Part shown: positions 5,863 to 6,430 of the stretch, one piece after another
Numbering within the stretch: the first letter of the stretch is position 1
Layout: each line of letters opens with the position of its first letter
Assembly (NCBI GenBank): GCA_964355545.1
Contig: CAYHEK010000080.1
Span: 1-6,430 of the forward strand
Reading direction: 5' to 3'
Source of the DNA: JAPLGE01 sp964355545
GTDB taxonomy: Bacteria; Bipolaricaulota; Bipolaricaulia; UBA7950; UBA9294
Length of the DNA stretch: 6,430 nucleotides
Position numbers and translations under genes: made by a program
Notes under the pieces: generated by a model
Told to the model about the DNA's origin: nothing
Seen by the model: only the letters and a program-made list of their open reading frames with translations
The model's database searches: none

Positions 5863-6430
5863 TCAGCTTCACTCGCGGGTCCAGGTAGGCGTAGAGGAGG
5901 TCCACAATGAGGTTCGCGAACACGAGCAAGACCGCGAAGTAGAGGGTGAAACCGAGGACCGCGGGAAAGTCGAGGTTCGCCGCGGCACTGGCTGCGAACC
6001 GCCCCAGTCCGTGGTAGTCGAAGATCGTCTCCGTGATGACAACCCCGCCCATCATGGCAGCCAGTTCGAGACCCGACACCGTCGTCACGGGAAGAAGGGC
6101 GTTTCGGCGCGCATGCCGGTTCTGCACGACTTTCTCTGCGACCCCTTTCGCCCGCGCGGTCGTGACGTAGTCCTGTCGCAGGGTCTCGAGCATGCTCGAG
6201 CGCATGATTCGCACCATGAATGCCCAGCCGCCGTACGCCAGGGTCGTCACCGGGAGGACGAGGTGCCGGAGGGCATCCAGAAGCAGTCGACCGTTCCCGT
6301 TCAGGATGGCGTCGACGATGTTCATCCCCGTGTAGCGGTGGAACCCTCCGGCTCTGACGAGCCGGTCGCCCCACTGGCTCAGCCGCCCCGGCGGGAACCA
6401 GCCGAGCCACCCGTAGAAGATCATCAGCAC
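5858..6430 (-). CDS. dppB: Peptide ABC transporter permease, DppB/OppB type (partial, N-terminus beyond window)
   Basis: The visible 190 residues are the C-terminal part of the first permease of the importer; family members are about 310-340 residues, so roughly 120-150 are missing beyond position 6430. Although the first visible codon is GTG, the sequence there (LMIFYGWLGWFPPGRLS) is the internal periplasmic region of the family, so it is not the start. Visible membrane segments lie at about 55-75, 112-135 and 157-182 of the fragment. The EAA loop, which contacts the ATPase, is at about 81-97 (LETLRQDYVTTARAKGV), and the C-terminus has the typical DLLYAYLDPR. The frame is intact. It forms a heterodimeric pore with the DppC-like subunit encoded immediately downstream. 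The solute-binding protein gene usually precedes dppB and may lie just outside the window. Confidence 0.95.
   Translation of the reverse strand: MLMIFYGWLGWFPPGRLSQWGDRLVRAGGFHRYTGMNIVDAILNGNGRLLLDALRHLVLPVTTLAYGGWAFMVRIMRSSMLETLRQDYVTTARAKGVAEKVVQNRHARRNALLPVTTVSGLELAAMMGGVVITETIFDYHGLGRFAASAAANLDFPAVLGFTLYFAVLLVFANLIVDLLYAYLDPRVKLR

Overview
The window comes from a GC-rich (about 60% by eye) bacterial chromosome. It holds six genes, all on the minus strand, so transcription runs from high to low coordinates. No RNA gene, mobile element, CRISPR array or convincing terminator or promoter is visible. The largest gap between genes is 62 bases, so the whole stretch is most simply one operon segment whose promoter lies upstream, beyond position 6430. 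The sequence does not fix the phylum. The genes resemble those of free-living or uncultured peptide-using bacteria.

In transcription order: (1) 6430-5858, the C-terminal part of a DppB-type peptide ABC permease, cut by the window edge; (2) 5853-4972, a complete DppC-type permease that begins 4 bases after the dppB stop, with a GTG start; (3) 4909-4076, an M55-family zinc D-aminopeptidase (Bacillus DppA type) with all expected metal and catalytic residues; (4) 4032-2380, a penicillin-recognising serine hydrolase (MEROPS S12) with the three-domain layout of Ochrobactrum D-aminopeptidase and no signal peptide; (5) 2319-1216, an enolase-superfamily dipeptide epimerase with the DxD motif; (6) 1154-51, a PLP-dependent alpha-oxoamine synthase (AONS/KBL/SPT family) with a divergent substrate loop.

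Read together, genes 1-5 form a D-amino-acid peptide scavenging route. The transporter imports short peptides, two unrelated D-aminopeptidases cleave those with an N-terminal D-residue, and the epimerase inverts the second residue of L,D-dipeptides to give L,L-dipeptides that ordinary dipeptidases can cut. This matches the logic of the Bacillus subtilis dpp-ykf cluster for cell-wall peptide use, with different parts. The unexplained member is the last gene: an alpha-oxoamine synthase joins or splits amino acids and acyl-CoAs, and no peptide-scavenging role for such an enzyme is known to me. The substrate-binding protein and the two ATPases of the transporter are not in the window and would have to lie upstream, downstream or elsewhere.
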